In this document: positions 1 through 11,987 of the stretch, piece by piece | Numbering within the stretch: position 1 is the stretch's first letter | Layout of the letters: every line of letters begins with the position of its first letter | NCBI GenBank assembly: GCA_902729315.2 | Contig: LR746266.1 | Span: 935,001-999,000 of the forward strand | Origin: Spirodela intermedia | Lineage: Eukaryota > Streptophyta > Magnoliopsida > Alismatales > Araceae | Length of the DNA: 64,000 nt | Reading direction: 5' to 3' | The notes under the pieces: model-generated | The model's database searches: none | Told to the model about the DNA's origin: nothing | What the model saw: the letters and a program-made list of their open reading frames with translations, nothing else | Made by a program: the position numbers and the translations under genes

Positions 1-331
1 CTAAGATGCAGCAAGATGCAACCTGGAGTCGGATAATCTACCATCTGTTCTTCCAAAATGGCGACATGGTCCATGCAATATCTATAAAAAGGTCAACAGA
101 AGAAAGCGGCCCATAACAGGCCCACTCAGGGGAACGTATAGATGTGTTACATCAGAGCATAAAGACGAAGGCTATTCTAGGAATCAGGCCAAGACTATTT
201 GGCGTGGATTCATTGTTCTTTTTATACCTTAAAATGAAGATCGATTATCTCATTTATTTGCACTAAAAAAATAGTCTTCAAAATATACATCAATTTGTGC
301 ACTTATTACTTTCTGCTTTACTGTTACCTAG
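1..331. other. AT-rich left edge, probably intron or flanking sequence
   Basis: No exon can be fixed here. A frame open from about position 2 to 229 on the plus strand has a protein-like composition rich in Lys and Arg and could be the tail of an exon whose start lies outside the window, but no family resemblance supports it. The stretch ends in a pyrimidine-rich tract and an AG that serves as acceptor for the exon at 332. Confidence 0.3.
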
Positions 332-2437
332 AGTTGCTTGGCACTGAAATATGAAGCCCTTGTTCTACGAGAGCTGGAGTATATGTCTGATGATTCTCTG
401 CACGTGCACTGTGAAGAATGGTTAACTTTTTCTGAAGATTCACTAGACAACGGCTATTATTCAATTGCGCTAAAGGTAAACACTTTTCTTTTGGAGGATT
501 TTAGAATTATCTCCAAGGATTATCTAAACTTTGTTAAGCGTATTCGAGTTTCGTTTTCCATGAATACCCTTAAGTTAGCCACATTATCTCGTGGTAGGTT
601 TTTATGTTTTCCGGTTGCATGCTTTCTGCTGCATTAAATTGACATCTTATTGAATGCTTACTTCTTCAATAAATAATATATCTTCTCTATTCAAAACCTC
701 AAGTTTAACTCCCTGGAAATTTATTCATTTTTAGGGATTAAATAATGCGCTTTCCTCAATGCAAACCGAGGATCATGATACTTTTGGTGTAGAGGTGCAG
801 ACGGTCAGAAAAATCAAGGAACTCAGGCATAAGGTTCAAGAATTAATCTCTCCACACTCTGGTAAGTTCTTGTGCCATCCCCCTCACATCATGATGGTTT
901 ACTAATGGATATGGCTTCCTATTTTCCATCCCTTTATTGTCGTGTGATTTGCATTTTTATCATAAACACTTAGTTAGGAGCCATAATAATGTTTTTATAT
1001 TTTCAAATAAAGAAAATAACCTTTCAAAATGGACATTAAAGTTTACAGGCCACTGCGAATGATCTTCTCCCTTTGGTCGTGGAGCACAAACTCTTGGGAC
1101 TAAAGGGAAAATCCACTTATTAATGAGAGAAGACAGTCTTCGCAGCGTGCCTGTTTGTTTGGCTGCAGAGCTCAAACTCTCAAGATGCCTTGCTTTTGGG
1201 CGAAATTAATTTGCCGAGAGTCTCATTTGTAAGGGATCCTCTCACATTACTTACAAATCTTAAGCTGTCTACAGGCCTTTCTCTTTCCACAAGCCGAATC
1301 CCGCTTTGTAATGGGCAATTCGCCTTGGGAATGACCAACTATATCCCCATAATTGTTTTGCTTGCTTGATTTCTGATATCTTCAGTGGAGGCATCCTCTT
1401 CTCTTGTTAATAAGCTCAGCTACGAATTGTTGATCGGATATGGATTATTGATTCTGAAGCCTAGGATCCATTAAATTGGGGCTGTCCTATGAGCATTTTC
1501 CTTCTTTTAGAAGAGCAGTTGCCCTGCCTGATTCAACCTCGATGTATAAATTTATTTTTCTGTAGCGGTTCCTTGAGAAACCGACTCAATTTCATGTAAA
1601 AAAAATTTGAATATATTATCAACGTGTAAATACCTTTGTCTCTACCCCCAATTTATGTGCTGTATTTCTTTCTCGAATCCTAATAAAAAGAATCTTGAGA
1701 TGATGAAACCCATTTAACAACTATCTGATTTAAATTCAGCGGATGATTTCAATAGGGTGAGTAAATGGATGAACTATTGGTTCAAGGGGTTTAATTTTCC
1801 ACCATATATTTAGGCACAATAAAGAGGGACATGCTCGAGGCTAGATTATCGGAAAGTTCACGTGATTAGAGAGTGGTGCACCTAGAATGTTGAACGATGG
1901 TGTGACGCATCTTGGACGGAAAGAGGTGAGCTGATAGAAGGGACAATCATTGGCATCTTGATGATCATCTCACGATGAGTGTCTGGCCTTGCACACATTT
2001 GAAGTCTGGACAAGGTAAAACGAGAATTCCAATCGATCCTTAGGATCCTTCCCTCTCATAGTAGGTACCAATAGACTATCTTATTAATTTCCTGCGAAGG
2101 TGAATGCTTTCTAGATTCCTTTCATATATCATCTCTATGTCTCTGAGAATATACTGGCGCATATCCCGTACTGATGGTGAACTTCTTCCTCTGTGCGTGT
2201 GTGTGTGTGTGTATGGTTGGCGCATACAGTTAGTTGTCTGACCCCAGACATCATAGGGGTTCAGACCCAGAATCCATTTTCTGGGGTTTTCTCTGAACCC
2301 GAGCCGTTATTCAGGACACATTATGGCTTCTATTCTGTTTGAACATTGCAATCACTTCATATCTTTTGTATTGATTTAACGCGGTTTTTCTTGGCCATTG
2401 GGTCCATCAGTTCGGGCAAAGGCGGCTGATTCCCTGA
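332..2437 (+). CDS. 3' end of an unrecognised gene (partial)
   Basis: I do not recognise this gene. Two exons are well supported by GT/AG borders and matching phase: 332-475 and 735-861. They encode an acidic, Leu-rich, probably helical segment with a run reading CEEWLTF followed by KIKELRHKVQELISP. A 17-base exon at 1740-1756, beginning ADDF, fits the phase exactly. A last exon at 2411-2437 ending in TGA gives a 104-codon tail that closes in frame. The microexon and the terminal exon are inference. A competing open frame over 2400-2730, rich in charged residues, could mean a different last exon. The start lies left of the window. No domain name is offered. Confidence 0.35.
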
Positions 2438-3128
2438 AGAGGAAGGCGATCCGTCATGAACAGGAAGAGCAGGACTCGTGTTCGTCTGGTCCACGGTTCC
2501 CTGCGAGCTTGTTATTCAGAAGCGGTCTCAGAACGAGAAACGAGCACAAACTACGAAGGAGCCGGGAGCTGACTCACAACATCGACTGACAGCGGATCTT
2601 CTTGGCTCCTGGTCTGGTGAAGATGTGGCCTCTACTTTCCCTCTCCTTTATCCGCACTGCAGGTCGTTTCTCACCCTTTCTCCAATCTGGACTAGTTTAA
2701 TCTCGAGACGCTTCCAGGGTTGCGCAGAGTAGGAGCCCTTTTTTTTGGCCAAAATTAGGCCTTCTAGTGATCACTGCACAGTCACGTGTGGTTAGCCTTG
2801 GTTAATTCAACTGTGTTCTAACTAATCTTGTGGGTTAAGCTGCTGCCCGCTGACTATCGGTGTGGGATGACCTCCATCCGGTGGTATCATGCATTTCACA
2901 TGCAGCAGCTAGGTGTGGTCTTAAAATGCGAGACTTCCCAAAACGACCGTCAACAAATCTCTCACGAAGCCGAAGACGGCGATTGCCGTGGTCAACGCTT
3001 TTATGGAACAGAGGACGCGACGAATTAGGTAGCCTTGGCTTCCTTCTCATTGAGCGACTGCCGTGGAAGAAGAGAGCGAAGGGCGAGAAGAAGGAAACCG
3101 ATCTTGCTGGATGTGTCCCTCAATCGGG
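2438..3128. other. Intergenic region before the ENGase gene
   Basis: About 700 bases between the end of the first gene and the ENGase start. Several overlapping open frames exist on both strands, none with recognisable content. The 5' leader and promoter of the ENGase gene must lie here; I see no clear TATA box. Confidence 0.4.
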
Positions 3129-6100
3129 ATGAATTTCGTTGATGGCTGGATCAACCTTCTCAGAGAAGTCTTAGCCTTTCTGTGCTGGTTGCCTGGAGCT
3201 GGCTGGCGCCTACTGGCGGCCCTGTTCGCCGGCGCTGCCGAAGGGAGCTCGCCTGGACCCAGGATGGATGATCAGACGGACCCTTCGAAGCCCTCTGTGC
3301 CCGTCTCCTTCCCCGTCAGGGACCTGGAGTCTCTGGCGTCGGGGTCCTACCTGGAGTCCTTCCACTACCCCTTCATCAAGGCGTCGGTTCCCCTCTCCAC
3401 CGCTGCTGCCGGTGGGCTTCCCCCCCGGCGTAGGCTTCTCGTCTGCCACGACATGGCGGGTGGATACGGAGACGATAAGTGGGTCCAAGGGGGATCCAAC
3501 CCCGACGCCTACGCAATTTGGCACTGGCACCTCATGGATGTGTTTGTGTACTTCTCCCACAATCTGGTCACTCTGCCGCCGCCGTGCTGGATGAACGCCG
3601 CCCACACGCATGGCGTCAAGGTGCGCGATCCTCTCTTTCTTTCTCCATCCTTGATTACGCATGGCTTTACGTCGTAGCTCCCATTGTTTGGCCATATGGC
3701 AGGTCTTGGGAACGTTCATCACAGAATGGGACGAAGGAAGAGCGGTTTGCCGGAAATTGCTGTCATCGAAGGATTCAGCTCGGATGTATGCTGAGCGGTT
3801 AGTGGAGATCTCCACCTCACTGGGCTTTGATGGTTGGCTGGTAAATTCCCTCTTCGTTCCCCATTGCCCTGCTACAGTAGTTTGCGATGCTTCGGTTCAT
3901 TGGTCTTATTCGTACAATATGTTTCTTGTACATTACCGAAAAAACTGATAGCGATTCAATTTGTGAATCTTTGAAAACCATTGGTTCATCATTGTAAAAG
4001 GTTCGTGTGCTGCTTTCTTCCGAGTATTAGGCTATTTCAAGAATGCCAATATGTGAATCGGGAACACAAATAGGTATGCATGTCTTTGTTAGGAGCGATG
4101 AGATTTCCTCGATTTAGTTTTGGAGAGTTTGGAGCATAATAGCGAAACACAATTTGTGTCCTAACCCGGGTTCATTTTTTTTAGTGAGTTTTCTAAGGTC
4201 GAAATATGCTAAAAATGAAGGTAATATGATAAAGTTTTGCTCTTTGAAGTTACAAGCTAAGATTTATGTGTATAAATTAGGCTTTTATGAGTGCACGAAT
4301 TCAATCAAGGAACTGCGCGTCAACATTGACGTCTAAAAATTCTTAGCTTGTAACTTCAAAGAGCAACTAAGTGACAACGGACCAATTTGTGTCAGCTCGT
4401 CGACATCTAGGCCTATGAATAAATAATAGGTTTTGACGAGTCACAGACATGTCCCGACACATCAAGTTCAAAATAGAACTGTATTGTATGAAGTAAACAT
4501 TCGTCTCAACAATTTTGGAGGATACGTTGACAACCTACTTTACTGATAAGCGTCGACACTTACAGAGTAGTAATTGGAAAATAAAAGTGAAATCCAAAGA
4601 GATCGTTGGGCCTTTTTTTTTAGGCACCTTGGGTTTTTTCAGGTCACAATTTACGGTTCAGTCAATGCTTATAAACTAGTCATTGTAGTGCGAAAAATCC
4701 AAAGTTCTCAACTTCTTTAGTCTCTCTGGTTCCTCCATTTAAGGTGGGAGGTTCTATTTCAAGATCGTTAAAGCTTTTGAAACCGGAATTATTTTCTGGC
4801 TTCCTCCATTGTTTTGCAAGATGTTTGTTTCGTTTTTCATTTGTTCCTTGTGATATAGGAGCAAACCTGCTATTGAGCAATGCCTGGTTCAAAGTGAGAA
4901 GGTTCGGTCTACATCTTTAGAGAATTAACTTGTTGGTGTTGGTAACCTAGTGAAAATCTCGATGTGAACTTAACAAGTCAAGAAGTTCCGGGGTTGGCTT
5001 GTGATTGCTTCATGCCTCGATTTGCTTTAGTTTGCACAAGGGAATCGCATCTCATATAGTTCTGCCATTTCAGTCCTACAGCTCATTACCTAGGGACAAC
5101 AACCTTATGTGATTCTACCGATTTCTCTTGCTTGCTTCTGAAATGCAGTTCCCTGAATATACAGTTTTGCCTTTGTTGCAGATAAATATGGAGGTCGAGC
5201 TTGACTTGATGCAGATACCGATCTTGATGGAATTCCTCAGTCATTTAACTCAAACCATGCATGCTGCTGTCCCTGGATCACTGATCATTTGGTGACTTGA
5301 AGACTAAATATTTTTCTTATAATGCTTAATTTTTAATAGTGCTAAAAGTCTTCGGTATTTCACTTCCATAAAATCCAATCTTTCTGACGCAGGTATGACA
5401 GTGTGACTAAGTATGGGAAGCTTCGTTGGCAAAATATGCTGAATGTGAAAAACAAACCTTTTTTCGACCTATGTGACGGGATATTTATCAACTACACATG
5501 GGCGGTATGTCACTGCACGATTTCTGGTGGAAATCTATTTTTTAGTCTTTTTTGTTGATCTGAATCCTAGTTGTTTGATTCTGCAGGAAGATTACCCAAA
5601 ACTTTCGATTGCTTTTGCTGGTGACCGCAAGTTCGATGTGTACATGGGCATTGACATTTTTGGCAGAAATACATATGGTGGAGGAAAGTGGGATGTATGT
5701 CATCAGAAACATGTCTTCTTCTGGTATTGAAATTATCTATTTTGAAGAGGACTCGTTCTGTTCGTTTGTTCTTTTTCATTCGCTAATAAAGAATCTGGTT
5801 TTGGGGCATCTGCCTTGTCTTGCAAAGCAGATGATACTCTAATCTTTCACTGGATAAAATACATAATTTTTTCGCTTCCATTGTAGTCTTTTTGAGGGCT
5901 TTTTTAGCCTGTACCAGAAATTTGGTTTCTCCACGCTAGTAAAATGCTGACATTGAAGTAGATTTTTTTTGGACCGAGTAAGGATTTCCATTTCCTATTA
6001 TGTAACCTGTTTTATTTATTTCTGATAATTTCAGACAAATGTTGCACTCGACCTATTGAAGAAAGTAGATATTTCAACTGCAATTTTTGCACCTGGCTGG

Positions 6101-8357
6101 GTCTACGAAACCAATCAGGAACCTGACTTCCAGACAGCACAAAACCGGTAATGTCCAGAAATGGTATTTGATTTGTTTGTTGTATTATTTCCTTTTATCA
6201 AAATGGTCGAGGAAGATACCACGGAATCAAACTTGGTTATTTGATATATATTTTTTTTCATTGAATAATTGCTGTTTGTTGTTAACCAAGTACAAAATCT
6301 TCATCTCACTTGTTGCATTCGGGAAATTTCAATATCCAATGTATTTATTCATTAAAAAGCTACTATGCATAAGAAAAATGAGATTTTGATGGTCTTTTGC
6401 TGTATTATCCTGAAAATAATATTTATTTTAGATGTCGGTTAATTTTTATCATGTTCTTCCAACCTGTCGTAAACTGTTTCAATTTTTCCAAAAAGCCCAG
6501 ACAAAATAGGGATTCATTGTTTGTACCTGAGAGTGGAGGGTGGGGTGGGGTGGGGCGGGGTGTTGTGGTTTCCTCCAACTGTCTGGGAATTTGTCAGGGC
6601 TGTCTTGACGTCAAGCAAACTTGTGCTCTACGCCAGTGGAAAAATCGTCCTAACTTGGAATTTTGCAGGTGGTGGGAACTTGTTGAAAAGTCATGGGGAA
6701 CGATGCGAAACTATCCCAGATCATTGCCATTCTACTCGGACTTTGATCAGGTTGGTGGCTTGAATAGTTCAAGAATTTATAATAATTTCCATATTCGAAC
6801 CTAATTTGAAAATCCATGATTCTCCTTTTCCTCGTTCACTGCTACTAGTAATTTTATTATGAAAAGTTTTCCTGTAAATGAATTAGTGTAGCGGCCGTGT
6901 CTTTAAAGCTCATGCGATCCATCACGCAACATCATTGTATAGTGGCATAGATTCAATGCTGTTTGTTCCCAAAAAAAGTAAAAAACAAGTCATTCTTCTG
7001 CAACGAGCAACATCTCCCACATAATTTCCCATCGAATATATGTTCTATGATGTAATTTTTTTCATGTTTAGTGCGGGCAATCTGTTGCTAATTTGAGTTC
7101 TAACTATTAATCAGGGCCATGGCTATCATTTCTCAATCGAAGGCCTGAGAGTAGCCGACGCACCTTGGAATAATATATCTCGTCAAACCATACAGGTATT
7201 TTATTAGACATTGTTTAACCGAGAACACCTCAAATCTCTTCTGATGACCGGACCGGTTTGACCTCACTGTTTCTTCTTTTCCCTTCTTCTCCCCCTTGCA
7301 GCCTGCTCTTGACCCTCCCGTTGACTCTGCCAAACCCCCGATTCAAGTCCAAAGGAAGTAAGCTCGTTGCTTCTGTTCGATGAGATCATAGAAACATTAG
7401 CTAATTTATCCTCTTTCTCATCATTCTAGCTTCTCGGGTGAGTCCTACGGCGGAGGAAGCAACCTCACCTTTACAGGGACTCTCAGCGACGGCTTGATCT
7501 TCAAGACGAGGCTTTTCCTCGTGGAGCTCCCACTGGGAGATCTTCCCCTCCATATCTCATACTCTGTGAGTACCCACCACCCCCATCTCCACTATATAAT
7601 CATCAAAATACTCAATGACCATCTACCTTCTTCCTGGTCTCCTCCGCAGGTGAGGTCTGAGGGGAGCTGCATCCTGGGCCTCTTACTCTCGTTGACTTCG
7701 AACCATGGCGGAGAGGGATTCTCCATCCTTGTTGCAGAAGGCGGCCGGTCCTCCCTCCCGGTCAACCTCCAGACCCAGCTCGATCAAGTCCTTTCCCCTT
7801 CGCCTCTGCCCAGGGCCTCGGGATGGACCCTGCGAGAAGCCCTCATCGAGAGGCCCCACCATACGATGACTGAAATCCATGCAGTTTGCTGCATGAAACC
7901 TGAAGGCAGCGGCGGCGGTGCCGCCTCACGTTCCTTCTACGCAGAGCTGGGGCACCTGACCATCAGGGACTCCCGGAGGGACCTCCCGCAGGCCTCCTCC
8001 TGGCCGGTTGTCTGCGAGAACGTCTCCTGGGCCGCGGCCGGCGCCGACGGAAGGAGGGCGGTCAGCGCCGAGATCTCTTGGCGCCTGGGGGAGGGAGTTG
8101 ACTTCCCGGCCATGTGGTATAATATATTTGCTCGCAGGTTAGCGGATGGGGAAGATGATGGGGATGATGATGGTGATAATGATGATGGGGAGGGCTTCCT
8201 CGGGGTGACGAGATTGGAGAGGTTCTTCGTGTCTGATCTCAAGGTTCCCGCCGGCGCCGTTGCCGTCAGATTTATCATTCAGGTATGCGGACCTGATGGA
8301 GCTTGCCAGAAGCTGAAGGAGTCCCCCAATTTTGATCTGCCAGTTGAAGAAGGCTAA
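3129..8357 (+). CDS. ENGASE: Cytosolic endo-beta-N-acetylglucosaminidase (GH85, ENGase)
   Basis: This enzyme cleaves the chitobiose core of free N-glycans in the cytosol, leaving one GlcNAc. Eleven exons join in phase: 3129-3620, 3703-3840, 5182-5291, 5393-5504, 5587-5694, 6035-6147, 6669-6750, 7115-7195, 7302-7357, 7430-7565 and 7650-8357, giving 711 residues. Family hallmarks are RLLVCHDMAGGY, the AIWHWHLMDVFVYFSH block, GTFITEWDEG, and FDGWLINME spanning the exon 2/3 junction. That junction carries the catalytic Asn and Glu of GH85 (N-x-E). Family starts usually align with the Met at 3264; the in-frame ATG at 3129 adds 45 residues including a hydrophobic stretch. The last exon holds an acidic Asp/Gly repeat near 8150-8195, inside the C-terminal beta-rich region. 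The first and last exons are GC-rich and the middle exons AT-rich. Confidence 0.93.
4237..4366. repeat. 26-bp perfect inverted repeat in ENGase intron 2
   Basis: The 26 bases at 4237-4262 are the exact reverse complement of 4341-4366, separated by 78 bases. The pair lies inside the 1.3-kb second intron of the ENGase gene, by far its longest. This could be a MITE relic or an RNA hairpin; no target-site duplication was identified. Confidence 0.7.
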
Positions 8358-9205
8358 GATCCGGCCTTTACCCCAGGTGAGCTATACCCTCTCTCTCTCT
8401 CTCTCTCGATTCAGGATGAGCACATAGACATCCCTTTCGCTTCACTGTGGCACTGTTCTTGGGCGTTTGTGTGAATCGTCCGCGATGAATACGACGGGAG
8501 CGGGAGGGGAAGGAATCTCCTTTCGAGTGCCCCTCCCGGCCATGCATCTGGGCGTTGTAAGTCAACGGGTCGGGCTGGACCGGGCCAAACCCTCACCTAT
8601 TTATACACCCATTCAAAAACATTTAAACCGGCATCCCACCCTGCCAAAATAAATTTCTAGTCCTTTTTTTGGATTTTTTAAGGGTTTCCACGCCAAGAAT
8701 TAATCCACATAATTCGCAGTAAATTCTGCCGGACAAAAAATGGGCTCTCAATTTAGCTAATTCGTTTGCGATAAGTAATAACTAAAAATGTATAAAACAA
8801 GACTCGATCCCGTTTTAATAATTAAAATCACGAAATCCGAATCTGGCTGATCACGCTGCGGAACGTCGAGTTGCGAGACGTGTACCAAAAAAATCGGCGG
8901 GAGGCCAGCAGATGAGCCCGAAAGTATCGGTCTTTGTTCTCTTGCGGGCTCGATGGCGTCCGCCGGCGGGGAAGCTCCGGCCATCCTGCTCGGTGGCCCG
9001 GCATTTCTCCGATGTGACACTGCCCACTCCCCCGCCGCCCCCTCCCCTCCGCCACAAGAATCCCTGCTACACCCAGATGAATAATTCGCATGGCGACAAC
9101 TCCCCCCCCTCCCCCATTCGACAACGATCACCAGATACCATCTCCCCCCCGCGTCTTCGGCTGGTTATTAATGGCGTCGATCCCACCGCCTTCCTCCCCA
9201 CAACC
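8358..9205. other. Intergenic: ENGase 3' end and mitoferrin upstream region
   Basis: Contains a short (CT)n run at about 8390-8408 and AT-rich sequence around 8640-8830. The last 290 bases before the mitoferrin ATG are open in frame with it, with an upstream in-frame ATG at 9077, but these residues are Pro/Ser-rich and unlike the family, so they are treated as leader. Confidence 0.45.
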
Positions 9206-10312
9206 ATGGCCGACGCCTCCGCCAAGTTCCTCCCCGGGGACCTCCTGACGGCGGCGGCGGCCGCCGAGGCCGCCGCCGCCCACGACGGGCTGATATTCTG
9301 GCAGTGCATGGTGGCCGGCTCCGTCGCCGGGATCGTAGAGCACACGGCCATGTTCCCAGTTGACACCTTGAAAACGAGGATGCAGCAGGCTCAGGTCCTC
9401 CGCCGCCCGCCGGAGACTGGTCTCCGGCGGGCCCTCGCCGCCGTCGTGAGGGCGGAGGGCCCCCTCGCTCTCTACCGCGGCGTCGCTGCCATGGCCCTCG
9501 GCGCCGGCCCTGCCCACGCCGTCTACTTCTCCGTCTACGAGGTCTCCAAGGAGTTCCTCCTCGCGAAGGGGAGCCCCAGCGGCGGCGCGGTGGCCCACGC
9601 CGCCGCCGGCGTGGCGGCGACGGTGGCCAGCGACGCTGTGTTTACGCCGATGGACACCGTGAAGCAGCGCCTCCAGCTCAAGAACAGCCCCTACCGGGGG
9701 GTGGCCGACTGCGTGGGGCGGATAGTGAGGGAGGAAGGCTTTCGCGGCCTCTACGCCTCCTACCGCACCACGGTGCTGATGAACGCGCCTTTCACGGCCG
9801 TCCACTTTGCCACCTACGAGGCTGCAAAGAGGGGCCTCTCGGAGCTCTCGCCTCAGAGCGCCGGCGACGAGCGGCTGGTCGTGCACGCCACGGCGGGCGC
9901 CGCCGCCGGAGCGCTGGCGGCCGCAGTCACCACGCCGCTTGATGTGGCGAAGACCCAGCTGCAGTGCCAGGTGCGTTTCTTCTACCTACTCCATATCTGA
10001 TGAACACGAGGAGCAAAGATCTAGGGGAAGTACGAGACGATTCATTGATTTTGCAGAAGTCGCTGATCATCGGATTGTCCTCCACCCGAACAGGGAGTTT
10101 GCGGGTGCGACAGATTTTCCACCAGTTCGATCGGAGAGGTCCTGCGGAGCATCGTGCGGAAGGATGGCCTCGCCGGGCTCTTAAGGGGGCTGAAGCCGAG
10201 GATGCTCTTCCACGCTCCCGCCGCCGCCATTTGCTGGTCCACCTACGAATCGTCCAAGTCCTTCTTCCAAGACCTAAACGACGGCAAGCGTCCACCTTGT
10301 TCTTCGTCGTGA
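9206..10312 (+). CDS. MIT: Mitoferrin, mitochondrial iron transporter (MCF family)
   Basis: A mitochondrial carrier that brings iron across the inner membrane for Fe-S and haem synthesis. Two exons, 9206-9970 and 10094-10312, give 327 residues. All three carrier repeats are present with PxDxxKxR-type signatures: FPVDTLKTR in repeat 1, TPMDTVKQR in repeat 2 and TPLDVAKTQ in repeat 3. The blocks EHTAMFPVD, GPAHAVYFSVYE and the closing PRMLFHAPAAAICWSTYE mark the mitoferrin branch rather than other carriers. The intron falls after LQCQ, and the second exon resumes in phase with a Cys-Gly-Cys motif. The start at 9206 was chosen because carrier homology begins soon after it; an Ala-rich N-terminus precedes repeat 1. 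Confidence 0.93.
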
Positions 10313-11987
10313 GCAGAGACCCGCCGACGGCGAGTTCCGGCCGGCTTCGTGGGCCCTTCTTCTCCGACGCCGGGGAGGAACCCTAACTCGGGGATGGTGG
10401 ATCACACGCCGGGAATATGCTGTTCCCGGTGCTTAGCCATCTCCGACCGTGCCACCTGCTCTCCTTGATCTGGGTATCCCTCTCAGAGGCACTAGATGGC
10501 GAGCATTAGAGGGAGAAAGGACGGAAGCGGAGCCCTTCTTATAGTCGCTGTGTTGCTTTCTCCCTGTAAGATAGATTTTCTCTATGATGTACAGTAAAAA
10601 TATGCAGTCCCCCCCCGCGTGTTCTTCCGGCGCAAGGGGTAGGGGGGGGGGGGAGGACACAAGAGGGCCGGGCCTGATTGCGAAGCCCGAGCCCGAAAAT
10701 GAGCTGGCCTTGACAGTGTCAGCAGCATTCCTAGTTTTTTACGAAGGATAGATCTTTAATTTTACGTCACTTCTGGCTGTGTCTGTCTCCGAATTTTTGT
10801 ACACATTGTTCGCGGTACCTACAGATTCTTTTTTCAAAAAATCTGTTGCCTTTGTTCGCACGATGGTTGACCTCCGACCTCTTCACGTGACCTACATAAA
10901 TGCGGTGAGCAGTCGGCGTGATTACTAGATGTGATGCCGTGTGACATCAAATTCGGATCATCATCATCAGCGAAAGAGAGAGAGAGAGAGAGGCAGCCAT
11001 TGTCGACCTTCCCCGATGCAGACAGATCGAAAACACGCGTGCTTCAGCTCGAATCATGGCGGACTTGCGGGAGCAATGATGGCCGTCGGCGGGAGGGGGC
11101 GGCGGCGTGGGAGTGAAGTCTCGAGGCCATCGACGGCCGGGGCCCAATTCATCGGCGACTCGCCGACGAGCCTCCTCCCACCTCCTTGCGGCCGAGAGCT
11201 GCCACTGCCAGCGCGGAGGCCGTAGTGGCGGCACGCGGCCCTGCGCACATTCTGGCGGCGCTGCCGCCGCCACCTAACTCCCACCCACCTCAACCGTTGA
11301 CTGAGCGATGAGAGGGGGCCAGCGAGAACAACGGCCGCCTTATTAAACAGAGAGAAGTTGCACCAGTTCAAAGCCCCTCCTCCCCTCCCCTTCTGGGTCG
11401 AATAAAAGGAAGGTCCTTTGCTTACCTACTTCACCTGTTCCATTACCCTCCTCGCCCTATTCTTATTTTTTTCTTAAAAAAAATTAGGGTTCGGTGGGGT
11501 TGCGCGCCTGTTGATGGCTGACCGGGCGAGTCTGGACATGAGTTTCAGCGTCGACCCTTCGGGTGACATCTCTCTCGATCTGGGTCGCAGCCACCCGGTT
11601 TGACCCTGTCATGGACTGAAGCCAACTTCTCTCTCTAAACGGAGCTCTGACCTCGAAGGCTTCCAGAGGAAAGATATTTGTGAATCTTTCTCTCTCTCTC
11701 TCTCCCCTAGTCCATGGAGGCCGTCATTCTTCTCCTGAACCACACACATGCGACTCGGGGTGGCGAGGCCCGCAAGTTGGTGGAATGAATGTGGAGGGGG
11801 GGTGAGGAATTCGGGCCGCCTCTCACTGTCTCGCGGATCCAGACGGCCGCTTCCAGCTCGAGCGCCGCCTGCGGGCGGAAAGCCCCACCGCCCACCTGTC
11901 GCCGCCCCCCTCCATCGTGTGGTTTAACTCCAGGGAGGGCCCCTTCTTCCCCACCAGAGGTAGCATCCCATCAGCGGAGGGTCCCCG
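10313..11987. other. Intergenic, with poly-G tract and GA repeats
   Basis: About 1.7 kb with no supportable gene. It holds a run of G residues near 10638-10652, a (GA)n tract near 10975-10993 and a (CT)n tract near 11689-11705. Open frames on both strands between 10930 and 11400 overlap one another and reflect GC-rich sequence. The segment from about 11700 is probably promoter and leader of the TBL gene. Confidence 0.45.

Noticed and set aside
9128-9886. 252-codon minus-strand frame opposite mitoferrin
   Set aside because: Antisense shadow in very GC-rich sequence.
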